This document shows, piece after piece, positions 7,985 through 16,188 of a stretch of 34,571 nt of DNA (positions are counted from its first letter, which is position 1; the number at the start of each line of letters is the position of its first letter). The notes below the pieces were generated by a model. That model saw nothing but the letters and a program-made list of their open reading frames with translations, did no database searches and was not told the DNA's origin. The stretch is from NCBI GenBank assembly GCA_009923895.1, contig RFSP01000001.1, positions 1-34,571 of the forward strand, read 5' to 3'. The position numbers and the translations under genes were made by a program. Source of the stretch: Betaproteobacteria bacterium (lineage in GTDB: Bacteria; Pseudomonadota; Gammaproteobacteria; Burkholderiales; Burkholderiaceae_C).

Positions 7985-8779
7985 CTATTGTCCTCGATCC
8001 AGATCCCACTGGCTGGGATGCCATCCGCCCAACGCCCACTTGGCCAAGGCCGACGTGGTCAAAAAGAGCAGGACACCCGTGACCGCAATCAGGGTCAGGG
8101 CCGCAAACATGCGGGGAATGTTCAATTGGTATCCCGACTGCAGAATCTGGTAGGCCAGGCCCGTGCCCGCCCCTCCAGCACCCGCCACGAATTCCGCCAC
8201 GATGGCCCCAATGAGCGACAGTCCAGCACTGATGCGCAAGCCGCCAAAGAAATAGGGCAATGCCGACGGAATGCGCAAGCGCCACAGCACCTGCCAGCGG
8301 GAGGCCCGCTGCAGACGGAAATAGTTCATCAACCCCACGTCCACACTGCGCAAGCCCAAGGTGGAGTTGGAAATCACGGGAAATATGGCGGCCAGGGTGG
8401 CACACCACACCAGTGCCCAGGTGGTGTCCTTCACCCAAATGATCACCAAAGGCGCCACGGACACGATGGGGGTGACTTGCAACAACACGGCATACGGGAA
8501 GAACGCCCGCTCCAGCCAGCGGCTTTGCACAAAGGCCAGCGACACGCCCACGCCCAACACCGTGGCCACGGCCATGGCCAGCAAGGTGATGTGCAGGGTA
8601 TTGCGCCAAGCAGCCACCAAGATCGGCCAGTCCTGCACCAAAGCCTCCACCACGCGTTCGGGAGAAGGCACGAGATAGACGGGAATCTCCCACGCCAAGA
8701 CGGCGGCTTGCCACAGGCCCAGCAAAGCCATCCCCACCAGCACCGATGGGCCCACACGGCGTGCGAGGTTCATGACCAT
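7985..8779 (-). CDS. ABC transporter permease, SsuC/TauC type
   Basis: A 264-residue inner-membrane protein with about six hydrophobic segments and the ATPase-coupling EAA-type loop (about residues 150-175, NYFRLQRASRWQVLWRLRIP). This is the binding-protein-dependent importer class that includes sulfonate, taurine, nitrate and thiamine-precursor permeases. It follows the ATPase gene by 16 nt and precedes lpxC by 4 nt. An alternative ATG two codons downstream (8773) cannot be excluded. The substrate must be judged from the binding protein and is not certain. Confidence 0.92.
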   Translation of the reverse strand: MVMNLARRVGPSVLVGMALLGLWQAAVLAWEIPVYLVPSPERVVEALVQDWPILVAAWRNTLHITLLAMAVATVLGVGVSLAFVQSRWLERAFFPYAVLLQVTPIVSVAPLVIIWVKDTTWALVWCATLAAIFPVISNSTLGLRSVDVGLMNYFRLQRASRWQVLWRLRIPSALPYFFGGLRISAGLSLIGAIVAEFVAGAGGAGTGLAYQILQSGYQLNIPRMFAALTLIAVTGVLLFLTTSALAKWALGGWHPSQWDLDRGQ

Positions 8780-8795
8780 GGTCCAGCGAGGCCGT

Positions 8796-9581
8796 TCAAG
8801 CCAGGGCCATTTCTGGCCCGCCCACGCTCGCCTCCAGCAAAAGATCTTGCAAGCGTTTGGCCCAAGCGTTGAATTGCGGTGTCATGCGAAATGAGGGGTC
8901 CCTGGGGTATGGCGCGTCCACCGCAACCTCGGCCACCACGCGGCCCGGGCTGGCCGCCATCACCACCACCCGCTGCGACAAGTACACCGCCTCGACAATC
9001 GAGTGGGTGACAAAAAGAACCGTGAGCTTTCTGGACGACCACAACTGCAGCAATTCGCTGTCCAACCGAGATCGGGTGATCTCGTCCAACGCAGAAAAAG
9101 GTTCGTCCAACAGCAGCAAGGTCGGGTCGGTGGCCAAGCTGCGCGCGAGTGACACGCGCATGCGCATGCCGCCGGACAGCTCGTGCGGTCGATGGCGCGC
9201 AAAGGCCTCCAGCCCCACGCCTTTCAATGCGGCTTGCACACGGGGTTGTGATTTTTCTCGGGGCATCCCCGCCAGGTCCAGCGGCAGCCTCACATTGGCT
9301 TGAACGCGTGCCCACGGCATGAGGGTGGGCTCTTGAAACACAAAACCCAAGCGTTGATCTGATCCGACCTCCACTTGGCCCTGGCTCGGCGAAAGCAGAC
9401 CGGCCACCATGTGCAGCAAGGTGCTCTTGCCACATCCGGAGGGCCCCAGCAAGGTCACAAATTCGCCCGGCGCCACCCGCAAGTCCACAGGCATCAGCGC
9501 TTGTGTGCCGTTGGGGTAGACCTTGGCAGCCGAAGTCACGCGAATGGCCGCGGCGCCGTCTTCCTCCCCCCGATCGATCAC
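8796..9581 (-). CDS. ABC transporter ATP-binding protein, SsuB/TauB type
   Basis: A 261-residue importer ATPase with Walker A GPSGCGKST at 46-54, Q-loop FQEP near 82-85, signature LSGGM at 135-139, Walker B LLLLDEP at 155-161, D-loop SALDE and H-loop histidine in FVTHS. It powers the permease encoded directly downstream. The start is a GTG at 9581, with GGAGG about 9 nt upstream, in the short gap after the binding-protein gene. The family imports sulfonates, nitrate, taurine or thiamine/pyrimidine compounds; this gene alone does not decide which. Confidence 0.95.
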   Translation of the reverse strand: MIDRGEEDGAAAIRVTSAAKVYPNGTQALMPVDLRVAPGEFVTLLGPSGCGKSTLLHMVAGLLSPSQGQVEVGSDQRLGFVFQEPTLMPWARVQANVRLPLDLAGMPREKSQPRVQAALKGVGLEAFARHRPHELSGGMRMRVSLARSLATDPTLLLLDEPFSALDEITRSRLDSELLQLWSSRKLTVLFVTHSIVEAVYLSQRVVVMAASPGRVVAEVAVDAPYPRDPSFRMTPQFNAWAKRLQDLLLEASVGGPEMALA

Positions 9582-9597
9582 CTTGCGATCCTCCCGC

Positions 9598-10584
9598 TCA
9601 GGGCATGACCTTGAGATTTTTCACAAATTCGAGGGTGTAGGTCCGCTTGAAGTCCACTTTGGTCGGATCCAAGAGCTTCAACGACACCATGATGTCGTAG
9701 GTCTTCTTCAGCCGCTCTTCGGTCATGACCCCAATGCCCAACTTGGCGGCATCGCCCCCCGACACCAGCCCGGTCTCGTTCATCATCTTGATGCCATGAG
9801 CGATGAGATCGTCAGTCATGTTGGGGTTGTCTTTCTTGATCAGCGCGTTGGCAGCCGAAGGGTCCCCTTTGAGATAGCTCTTCCATCCTTCCATGCTGGC
9901 TTTGACAAAGGCCGCCACCGCTTTGGGACGCTTCTTGATGGTGTCTTCCATGCACACGATGGTGGTGGAATAGGGGGGCCACCCATGGTCGGCCATCAAG
10001 AGCGCTGTGGGCTTGAACTTGGCCTGCTTTTCAATGGCGTACGGCTCGCTCGACAAATACCCCTGTTGCACGGTATTTTTGTCAGCAATGAAGGGCTGGA
10101 CGTTGAAAGTGTAGGGGCGCACCTGCGAATCGGACAACCCGTAGACGCTTCGCAGCCAAGGCCAGAAATTGGTGTTGGCGTCAGAAGAGATCAAAATGGT
10201 TTTGCCCTTGAGGTCTTCCATTTTCTTGAAGACCTCGGGGTGACCAATCATGACCTCGGGGTCTTTTTGGAAGGCGGCAGCGACGGTCACGGCACGCACC
10301 CCTTGCTCGTGCACCTTCATGGTTTGCACGTCGTAACCCATGTAGCAATCGGCCTGGCCCGCGGCCAGCAACTGCAAGCCATTGACCTGCGGACCGCCCA
10401 TGCGCAAGGTCACATCCAGTCCGGCTTTCTTGTACAGGCCTTGGGCCAAAGCTTGATAGAAGCCGCCGTGCTCGGCTTGCGCAAACCAATTGGTGAGATA
10501 GACGAACTTTTCTTGGGCAAGGGCAGCCGAGGAGAGAGAGGCTGAAAAAGCCGCCACGAGACCGATGAAAAAGGGGCGATTCAT
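9598..10584 (-). CDS. ABC transporter substrate-binding protein, NMT1/THI5-like
   Basis: A 328-residue periplasmic protein. The signal peptide is clear (FFIGLVAAFSASLSSAALA before QEKF), and the mature N-terminus VYLTNWFAQAEHGGFYQAL is the NMT1/THI5-like motif found in binding proteins for thiamine precursors, pyrimidines and related aromatic or sulfonate compounds. The ATG at 10584 is chosen because GAGG lies 9 nt upstream and the signal peptide starts there; two upstream in-frame codons (10602, 10626) lack this. It is the first gene of the importer operon and the first gene after ftsZ. Substrate unproven; a pyrimidine- or thiamine-like ligand is one possibility. Confidence 0.93.
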   Translation of the reverse strand: MNRPFFIGLVAAFSASLSSAALAQEKFVYLTNWFAQAEHGGFYQALAQGLYKKAGLDVTLRMGGPQVNGLQLLAAGQADCYMGYDVQTMKVHEQGVRAVTVAAAFQKDPEVMIGHPEVFKKMEDLKGKTILISSDANTNFWPWLRSVYGLSDSQVRPYTFNVQPFIADKNTVQQGYLSSEPYAIEKQAKFKPTALLMADHGWPPYSTTIVCMEDTIKKRPKAVAAFVKASMEGWKSYLKGDPSAANALIKKDNPNMTDDLIAHGIKMMNETGLVSGGDAAKLGIGVMTEERLKKTYDIMVSLKLLDPTKVDFKRTYTLEFVKNLKVMP

Positions 10585-10643
10585 GATGCTGAACCTCAAC
10601 ATGCGTGGGGGACGCATTGTGCCCAATTTCAGAAAAGTTCGCC

Positions 10644-10672
10644 GAAGTTCGCTGCAAATTGCAGCGAACTTC
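10644..10672. repeat. Perfect 14-bp inverted repeat downstream of ftsZ
   Basis: The arms GAAGTTCGCTGCAA (10644-10657) and TTGCAGCGAACTTC (10659-10672) are perfect complements around one base. A further direct copy of the outer half-site (AAAGTTCGCC, 10634-10643) abuts the left arm, so three AAGTTCGC half-sites lie in 39 nt. Read in the ftsZ direction, the stem is followed after about seven bases by a short T run, so it may be the ftsZ terminator or an attenuator. The extra half-site also suits a regulator operator for the importer operon. Neither role is proven. Confidence 0.6.
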
Positions 10673-10691
10673 CCCCTAGATATTGAAATCC

Positions 10692-11927
10692 TCAGTCTGC
10701 TTGCTTGCGCAGGAAGGCGGGAATTTCAATCTCGTCCATGCCGCTGTTGGCCAAAGTCTCCACTTTGGTGCGTGCATTGCGCCACACACTGGGTGTTTGA
10801 AGACCTTCATAGCTTTGCGCGGGCATGACCGGGGCGGCGCCGGAACCCGCCGGCGTCGCGCCCATCATCGCCGCGCCTCCCATGACAGGCATGGCGTCGC
10901 CAGTGCCCGTGGCCAACATGGGCTGGGCCATCGGGTTGCTGACCACCGTCAACGGGGCTTGCATGCGACGTGCGCCAGAGGACAGACCGGTGGCAATCAC
11001 GGTCACGCGCAGTTGATCGCCCAGGCTCTCGTCAAATGCGGCGCCGTAGATCACGTGGGCATCATCGGCCGCATACAGGCGGATGGTGTCCATGGCGACC
11101 TTGCTCTCGCGCAACTTGAAGGTGTCCTTCGTCGCTGCAATGAGGACCAGCACGCCGCGAGCACCGGAGAGGTCGATCCCCTCAAGCAAGGGGCAAGCCA
11201 CAGCGGCTTCGGCGGCCTTCTTGGCACGGTCAGGTCCGGTGCCGGTGCCGGTGCCCATCATGGCCTTGCCGGGTTCGCTCATCACCGTCTTGACGTCTTC
11301 AAAGTCCACGTTGACCAATGCATCCATGTGGATGATGTCGCTGATCCCGCCCACCGCATTTTTCAGCACGTCATTGGCGTGGGCAAAGGCGGCCTCCTGG
11401 GTCACGTCGTCTCCCATGACTTCCAACAGCTTCTCGTTGAGCACGACGATGAGGGAGTCCACATTGGCCTCCAACTCCGCCACGCCTTGGTCGGCCTGCT
11501 TGCGGCGCCGGGGTCCTTCAAAATCGAAAGGCTTGGTCACCACGCCCACCGTCAGAATGCCCATTTCACGGGCCACGCGAGCAATGACTGCGGCAGCGCC
11601 GGTGCCCGTCCCACCCCCCATGCCAGCAGTGATGAAGAGCATGTTGGCCCCTTCAATGGCGCCCCGGATGTTCTCTACGGCATCTTCCGCAGCGGCCCGG
11701 CCCACTTCAGGTTTACCCCCGGCACCCAGGCCTTTGGATCCCAGCTGAACCAAAGAAGTCGCGCTGCTGCGATTGAGCGCCTGCGCGTCGGTATTGGCCA
11801 CGATGAAGTCCACCCCTTCAACGCCCTGGTCGATCATGTGCGCCACAGCGTTGCCACCGCCACCGCCCACACCGATCACCTTGATCGTTGTTCCTTGGTC
11901 GAACTCTTCGATCATTTCGATTGCCAT
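10692..11927 (-). CDS. ftsZ: Cell division protein FtsZ
   Basis: The tubulin-like GTPase that forms the Z-ring. The 411-residue product has the GTP-binding signature GGGTGTG at 104-110, the T7 synergy loop NVDFED at 206-211 that completes the neighbour's active site, a linker rich in Ala, Gly, Met and Pro, and the conserved C-terminal peptide IEIPAFLRKQAD that binds FtsA and ZipA-like tethers. The ATG at 11927 is chosen because AAGGAGAGAG lies just upstream; the longer frame to 11957 would contain this ribosome binding site. Residues 226-231 are TGTGTG, encoded by a hexanucleotide repeat, where E. coli has SGVASG. It lies 91 nt after ftsA. Confidence 0.99.
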   Translation of the reverse strand: MAIEMIEEFDQGTTIKVIGVGGGGGNAVAHMIDQGVEGVDFIVANTDAQALNRSSATSLVQLGSKGLGAGGKPEVGRAAAEDAVENIRGAIEGANMLFITAGMGGGTGTGAAAVIARVAREMGILTVGVVTKPFDFEGPRRRKQADQGVAELEANVDSLIVVLNEKLLEVMGDDVTQEAAFAHANDVLKNAVGGISDIIHMDALVNVDFEDVKTVMSEPGKAMMGTGTGTGPDRAKKAAEAAVACPLLEGIDLSGARGVLVLIAATKDTFKLRESKVAMDTIRLYAADDAHVIYGAAFDESLGDQLRVTVIATGLSSGARRMQAPLTVVSNPMAQPMLATGTGDAMPVMGGAAMMGATPAGSGAAPVMPAQSYEGLQTPSVWRNARTKVETLANSGMDEIEIPAFLRKQAD

Positions 11928-12018
11928 CTCTCTCTCCTTGTCTTCAGCAGTTGCCATTCAAAGTTACAAAAACCGGTGATTTCGCGCCGTCATTCGACGT
12001 TGTCACAGCCATCACCCT

Positions 12019-13251
12019 CTAGAAATTCCCCAAAAACCAATCTTTCGCACGAGACATCACAGTCTTCATGGACCCAGCCTGTTGCGCCGCCTTCACGCCT
12101 CGGCTGCGTGCGATGCGCGCCTCTTCAAGCAAACCCATGACCGTGGCCGACCGCGGATTGGCCACCATGTCATAAAGCGCTCCTGCGTAAGTGGGCTGCC
12201 CCGTTCGCACGGGCTTCAAGAAGATGTCTTCACCCAGCTCGATCATCCCAGGCATGGTGGCCGAGCCACCCGCCAGCACGATGCCGCTGGACAAACGCTC
12301 TTCAAAGCCACTGTCGCGAATGACTTGGTGCACCAGCGAGAAGATTTCTTCCACCCGCGGCTCGATCACGCCCGCCAGGGCCTGCCGACTCAACAGGCGC
12401 GGCGCACGGTCGCCCAGACCCGGCACTTCGACTTGCTCTGCGGGGTCGGCCAAGAGCTGTTTGGCCACGCCGTACTCCACCTTGATTTCCTCGGCGTCTT
12501 TGGTGGGCGTGCGCAAAGCCATGGCAATGTCGCTGGTGATGAGGTCTCCCGCAATGGGAATCACCGCCGTGTGTCTGACCGAGCCTTCGGTGTAAATCTG
12601 AACGTCAGTCGTCCCTGCCCCAATGTCCACCAGGGCCACACCCAGTTCTTTTTCGTCGTCGGTGAGCACGGCAGCCGCGCTGGCACTGGGATTGAGCACC
12701 AGCCGCTCGACCTCCAGTCCGCATCGGCGCACACACTTGACAATGTTCTCAGCCGCGCTTTGAGCTCCGGTGACGATGTGGACACGCACCTCTAAACGGC
12801 TGCCACTCATGCCAATGGGCTCTTTGACTTCGTGACCGTCGATGACGAATTCTTGCGGCTCCACCAGAAGGAGACGCTGGTCGTTGGGAATGTTGATCGC
12901 CTTGGCGGTTTCCACCACACGGGCCACGTCGGTCGTTGTGACTTCGCGATTGTCGCGCACGATGACCATGCCCGTCGAGTTTTGTCCGCGAATGTGGCTG
13001 CCCGTGATGCCGGTGTACACACTGGCAATCTTACAGGCCGCCATCATCTCCGCCTCTTTCAAGGCCTGCTGAATGCTCTGAACGGTGGCATCGATATTGA
13101 CCACCACGCCCCGTTTGAGGCCGTGGCTGTTGGCCACGCCCAAGCCGGCAATCCGCAGTTCTCCCCCGGCGACGACTTCTCCCACCACCACCATGACCTT
13201 GGAGGTGCCGATATCAAGTCCCACAACGAGGTCTTTGTATTCCTTGGCCAT
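12019..13251 (-). CDS. ftsA: Cell division protein FtsA
   Basis: The actin-like ATPase that anchors FtsZ to the membrane and recruits late divisome proteins. The product is 410 residues. The phosphate-1 loop GLDIGTSKV is near residues 11-19, the phosphate-2 region ALVDIGAGTTDVQIY and the adenosine loop GIVLAGGSATMPG are present, and the C-terminus VMSRAKDWFLGNF is the amphipathic membrane-targeting helix. The ATG at 13251 has AGGAG about 10 nt upstream; an in-frame TTG at 13260 would be too close to it. The 86-nt leader separating it from ftsQ contains a strong GC hairpin, and this is the first real gap in the cluster. Confidence 0.98.
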   Translation of the reverse strand: MAKEYKDLVVGLDIGTSKVMVVVGEVVAGGELRIAGLGVANSHGLKRGVVVNIDATVQSIQQALKEAEMMAACKIASVYTGITGSHIRGQNSTGMVIVRDNREVTTTDVARVVETAKAINIPNDQRLLLVEPQEFVIDGHEVKEPIGMSGSRLEVRVHIVTGAQSAAENIVKCVRRCGLEVERLVLNPSASAAAVLTDDEKELGVALVDIGAGTTDVQIYTEGSVRHTAVIPIAGDLITSDIAMALRTPTKDAEEIKVEYGVAKQLLADPAEQVEVPGLGDRAPRLLSRQALAGVIEPRVEEIFSLVHQVIRDSGFEERLSSGIVLAGGSATMPGMIELGEDIFLKPVRTGQPTYAGALYDMVANPRSATVMGLLEEARIARSRGVKAAQQAGSMKTVMSRAKDWFLGNF

Positions 13252-13276
13252 AAGCGTCAATCTCCTCGTGGCAGCA

Positions 13277-13293
13277 GGCAGGGGGACCCTGCC
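13277..13293 (-). promoter_or_regulatory. GC-rich hairpin in the ftsA leader
   Basis: GGCAGGG and CCCTGCC pair perfectly around a three-base loop in the ftsQ-ftsA gap, ending about 13 nt before the ftsA ribosome binding site AGGAG. No T run follows in the ftsA direction, so it is not a standard terminator. It could slow decay or readthrough, or tune ftsA translation relative to ftsQ. The role is inferred from position only. Confidence 0.4.
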
Positions 13294-13337
13294 AGATCTG
13301 CGCCGATATTGGAAAAAATAAGGATCCAGCGATTCAT

Positions 13338-14132
13338 TCAGGGGCTCCTGCGCAAGCCCGACGGGGGCACTTGGGTGGTCACGCCTTGCATTCGAACAGC
13401 ATACCCTTCAGGGTGACGCAAATCTGCCGACACGAACCGGCTTCGAAACTGGCGCGTCACCTGGGAAATGGTGCGGACAAAGCGATGGGTGCGCGACACC
13501 ACTTCCTCGTCAGAGCCGCGTCCCAATTCAATGCTTCCGCCGCCGTCCAAGTCGATTCGCCAGGACCCCCGTCCCGACAAGGCCAGACGCTCAACAGACC
13601 GGTCCAACTTGCTCATGAGGGGCTTGAGCTGCTGAAACATGGCCCACATCCGGGGCGCGGTGCCCTCTGGCCCAGACAGCAAGGGCAGGCCTTCGTCTTC
13701 CACATCGCCCACATTGGCTTGAAACACCTCGCCAAAATTGTTCACCAAGCGGTCGTCGCCGTTGTCGCTCTCCCACAACGCCACCGCGCGGTGCTCTTCA
13801 AGCCGCGCTGCCAAGGCGTGCGGCCACACCCTGCGCACCACCGCCGTACGGACCCAAGGCACCCCTTCAAAAGCCTTTTGCGCGGCCTGCAAATCCAAGG
13901 TGTAGAAGTTCCCTGAAAGCTTGGGCATGACCACGGCCCGTACGGTGGGCACACTGCTGCGCGCGAGCTCACCTTCGAGCTGAATGCCCCGCACTGCAAA
14001 CCACGGTGCTCTGACCAGCCAAGCCAGACCGGCGGCCACCAGAACCGCAGCCAGCAGTCCCAGCACGGCAGCAGAGACCCCGTTCATCAGGCGAATGTCC
14101 AAGGGCACAGACGGACGGCTCAAGGTGACCAT
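13338..14132 (-). CDS. ftsQ: Cell division protein FtsQ
   Basis: A 264-residue bitopic divisome protein that links FtsB/FtsL to the septal synthase. A short cytoplasmic N-terminus is followed by one membrane helix (about residues 18-42), the POTRA domain starting at FAVRGIQLEGELARS, and the beta domain with GDVEDEGLPLLSGPEG and WRIDLDGGGSIELGR. The ATG at 14132 overlaps the ddlB stop by one base (TGATG). The frame is open far upstream, but that part lies within ddlB and carries no FtsQ similarity. It ends with a short proline- and arginine-containing tail after the beta domain. Confidence 0.97.
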   Translation of the reverse strand: MVTLSRPSVPLDIRLMNGVSAAVLGLLAAVLVAAGLAWLVRAPWFAVRGIQLEGELARSSVPTVRAVVMPKLSGNFYTLDLQAAQKAFEGVPWVRTAVVRRVWPHALAARLEEHRAVALWESDNGDDRLVNNFGEVFQANVGDVEDEGLPLLSGPEGTAPRMWAMFQQLKPLMSKLDRSVERLALSGRGSWRIDLDGGGSIELGRGSDEEVVSRTHRFVRTISQVTRQFRSRFVSADLRHPEGYAVRMQGVTTQVPPSGLRRSP

Positions 14133-15118
14133 CAGGACTGTCCCCCGTGCGAGGCGTGGTGGGCGGGGTGATCCAAAGCCGCATCGGCCAGCAATCGCAG
14201 GCACAGTTCTTCGTAGCTGATACCCGCCGCCTTGGCCGACATCGGAACCAGCGAATGGCTGGTCATCCCGGGAGACGTGTTCATCTCCAGAAGGAAGGGC
14301 TTGCGATCGGAGGCCCTGACCATCAAGTCGGCCCGGCCCCAACCCCGACAGCCCAGGGTTCGATACGCCGCCAAAACCAAGCGCTGTATCTCGGCCTCTT
14401 CTGTGGCGCTGAGCCCACTTGGGCAGTGATACTGCGTCACGTCGGTGAAGTACTTGTTTTGGTAGTCGTAGGCGCCTTGAGGCGCGACGATCCGCACCAC
14501 CGGCAGGGCTTGCGCTTGGGCGCCCGTGCCCAAAACAGGGCACGTCACCTCGTCGCCTTCGATAAATTCTTCACACAACACTTCGGTGTCGTAGCGTGCG
14601 CTCAGGGCCACCGCCTCGGCCATCTGGGAGTAGCCTTCGACCTTGGTCACACCGATCGAAGATCCTTCGTGAGGAGGTTTGACGATCAGCGGCAACCCCA
14701 AGGCGTCAGGCACGGTTCTGACCACCTCTTGCGTCTGTCGTTCGGCAGCCAAACAGATCCAGCGAGGCGTCGACAAGGATTCCGATTGCCACACCCGCTT
14801 GGTCATCACCTTGTCCATGGCGATCGCGCTGGCCATCACCCCAGAACCTGTGTAGGGGATGCCCAACCATTCCAATGCGCCTTGGATCGAGCCGTCCTCG
14901 CCATAGCGCCCGTGCAAGGCGATGAAGACGCGGTCAACCCGCTCCTGCTTGAGGTCTTCCAAAGGCCGCTGGGCAGGATCAAAAGCCATGGCCTTCACGC
15001 CCGACGATTGCAGGGCCGCCAACACGCCTGCCCCCGACATGAGCGACACCTCACGCTCGGCACTGAGCCCGCCCATGAGCACGGCCACTTTGCCCAGGCG
15101 AGCCACGTCGATGCTCAT
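14132..15118 (-). CDS. ddlB: D-alanine--D-alanine ligase
   Basis: An ATP-grasp ligase of 328 residues that makes D-Ala-D-Ala, the dipeptide MurF adds to the peptidoglycan precursor. Visible active-site elements are GGLSAEREVS (the catalytic Glu), EGSSIGV, the omega-loop YDYQNKY with the Tyr typical of D-Ala (not D-lactate) ligases, GWGRADLM and the metal/ATP site EMNTSPGMT. The ATG at 15118 overlaps the murG stop as ATGA (15115-15118); an ATG four codons upstream (15130) is less likely. In most relatives murC lies between murG and this gene; here there is no space for it. Confidence 0.97.
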   Translation of the reverse strand: MSIDVARLGKVAVLMGGLSAEREVSLMSGAGVLAALQSSGVKAMAFDPAQRPLEDLKQERVDRVFIALHGRYGEDGSIQGALEWLGIPYTGSGVMASAIAMDKVMTKRVWQSESLSTPRWICLAAERQTQEVVRTVPDALGLPLIVKPPHEGSSIGVTKVEGYSQMAEAVALSARYDTEVLCEEFIEGDEVTCPVLGTGAQAQALPVVRIVAPQGAYDYQNKYFTDVTQYHCPSGLSATEEAEIQRLVLAAYRTLGCRGWGRADLMVRASDRKPFLLEMNTSPGMTSHSLVPMSAKAAGISYEELCLRLLADAALDHPAHHASHGGQS

Positions 15119-16188
15119 GCGCGCACCCACCTTTCCAGCTCGTCAGCCACGCGTTCAGCGGCGTGCGGCTTGGCCAGGGCACGGGCACATTCAGCCATCG
15201 TCAACAACTGATTTCGACTCCAGCCTTCCATCAGTTCGCGCAAGGTCTTGGGGGTCAGTTGGTCTTGGGGCAGGTGAACGGCCGCGCCGTGCCGTGCCAT
15301 CCACAGGGCGTTGTCTCTTTGATGAGACGTGGTGCTCACCACCAGCGGCACCAGGACCGAAGGCACCCCTGCAGCGCACAATTCACTCACCGTGACAGCG
15401 CCTGCGCGGCAGATCACCACATCACAGTCCGCCAAGGCCTGCGCCATATCGTCTATGAAGGGCCGCACATCGGCTTGCACTTGGTGCTGCTCATAGGCCT
15501 GGCGCACCTGATCGGCGTGGGCCGAACCGGCCTGGTGCAACACCCGGGGGCGCGCCCGCTGCGACATTTCGGCCAGGGCGGCGGGCACGACGTCGTTGAG
15601 CGCCTTGGCCCCCAAGCTTCCGCCCAGCACCAGCAACTTCAGGGGGCCTGATCGGGCCTCCCACCGCGACTGCGGCGTCGGGATGGCTTCGATTTCTTGA
15701 CGCACCGGGTTGCCGGTGACGATGGCCTTGTCCACCCGCTGAGAGACGGCGCCTTCAAATCCAAACACCACCCGTTGAGCCAGCGGCATCAAGGCGCGGT
15801 TGGACAACAACAATCCGGCATCGGCATTGACCAAGACCAAGGGCTTGCGCAGCAACGCGGCCATGAGCCCTCCGGGAAAGCAGACGTAACCGCCCATGCC
15901 CAGCACCACATGGGCCCCGCGTCGCCGCAGCACCTGAAAGCAACGCACCAGCGAGGCCAGCAACTTGAAGACGCCGGTCACGGTGTGTCGCCATCCTTTG
16001 CCCCGCAAGCCTGAAAAGTCCACCGTGTCCATCTCAATGCCCGTGGGCGGCACCAAGCGGTTTTCCATGCCATGGCGGGTTCCCAGCCAGCTCACGCTCC
16101 AGCCACGGCGCTGCATTTCACGCGCCACCGCCAAGCCCGGGATGATGTGTCCCCCAGTTCCTGCGGCCATGACCACCAAATGACTCAC
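15115..16188 (-). CDS. murG: UDP-GlcNAc:lipid I N-acetylglucosaminyltransferase
   Basis: MurG converts lipid I to lipid II on the inner face of the membrane. The 357-residue product has the N-terminal glycine loop MAAGTGGHIIPGLA (about 7-20), SGLRGKG, LGMGGYVCFPGG, VTGNPVR, GGSLGAKALN, the FIDDMAQALADCDVVICRAGAVTVSE block and SHQRDNA in the nucleotide-binding domain. Start codon GTG at 16188, overlapping the ftsW stop as GTGA. The segment that reads HEQN in E. coli MurG reads VNAD here (120-123). From memory this is a variant seen in Comamonadaceae relatives, so the enzyme is probably active. Confidence 0.96.
   Translation of the reverse strand: MSHLVVMAAGTGGHIIPGLAVAREMQRRGWSVSWLGTRHGMENRLVPPTGIEMDTVDFSGLRGKGWRHTVTGVFKLLASLVRCFQVLRRRGAHVVLGMGGYVCFPGGLMAALLRKPLVLVNADAGLLLSNRALMPLAQRVVFGFEGAVSQRVDKAIVTGNPVRQEIEAIPTPQSRWEARSGPLKLLVLGGSLGAKALNDVVPAALAEMSQRARPRVLHQAGSAHADQVRQAYEQHQVQADVRPFIDDMAQALADCDVVICRAGAVTVSELCAAGVPSVLVPLVVSTTSHQRDNALWMARHGAAVHLPQDQLTPKTLRELMEGWSRNQLLTMAECARALAKPHAAERVADELERWVRA

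Noticed and set aside
10636..10652. Alpha-proteobacterial LexA-like box (GTTC-N7-GTTC)
   Set aside because: The spacing between GTTC copies is six, not seven, and betaproteobacterial LexA uses a CTGT-N8-ACAG type site.
10683..12140. A 485-codon plus-strand open frame
   Set aside because: Antisense to ftsZ and the start of the ftsA region; high GC at third positions keeps the opposite frame open.
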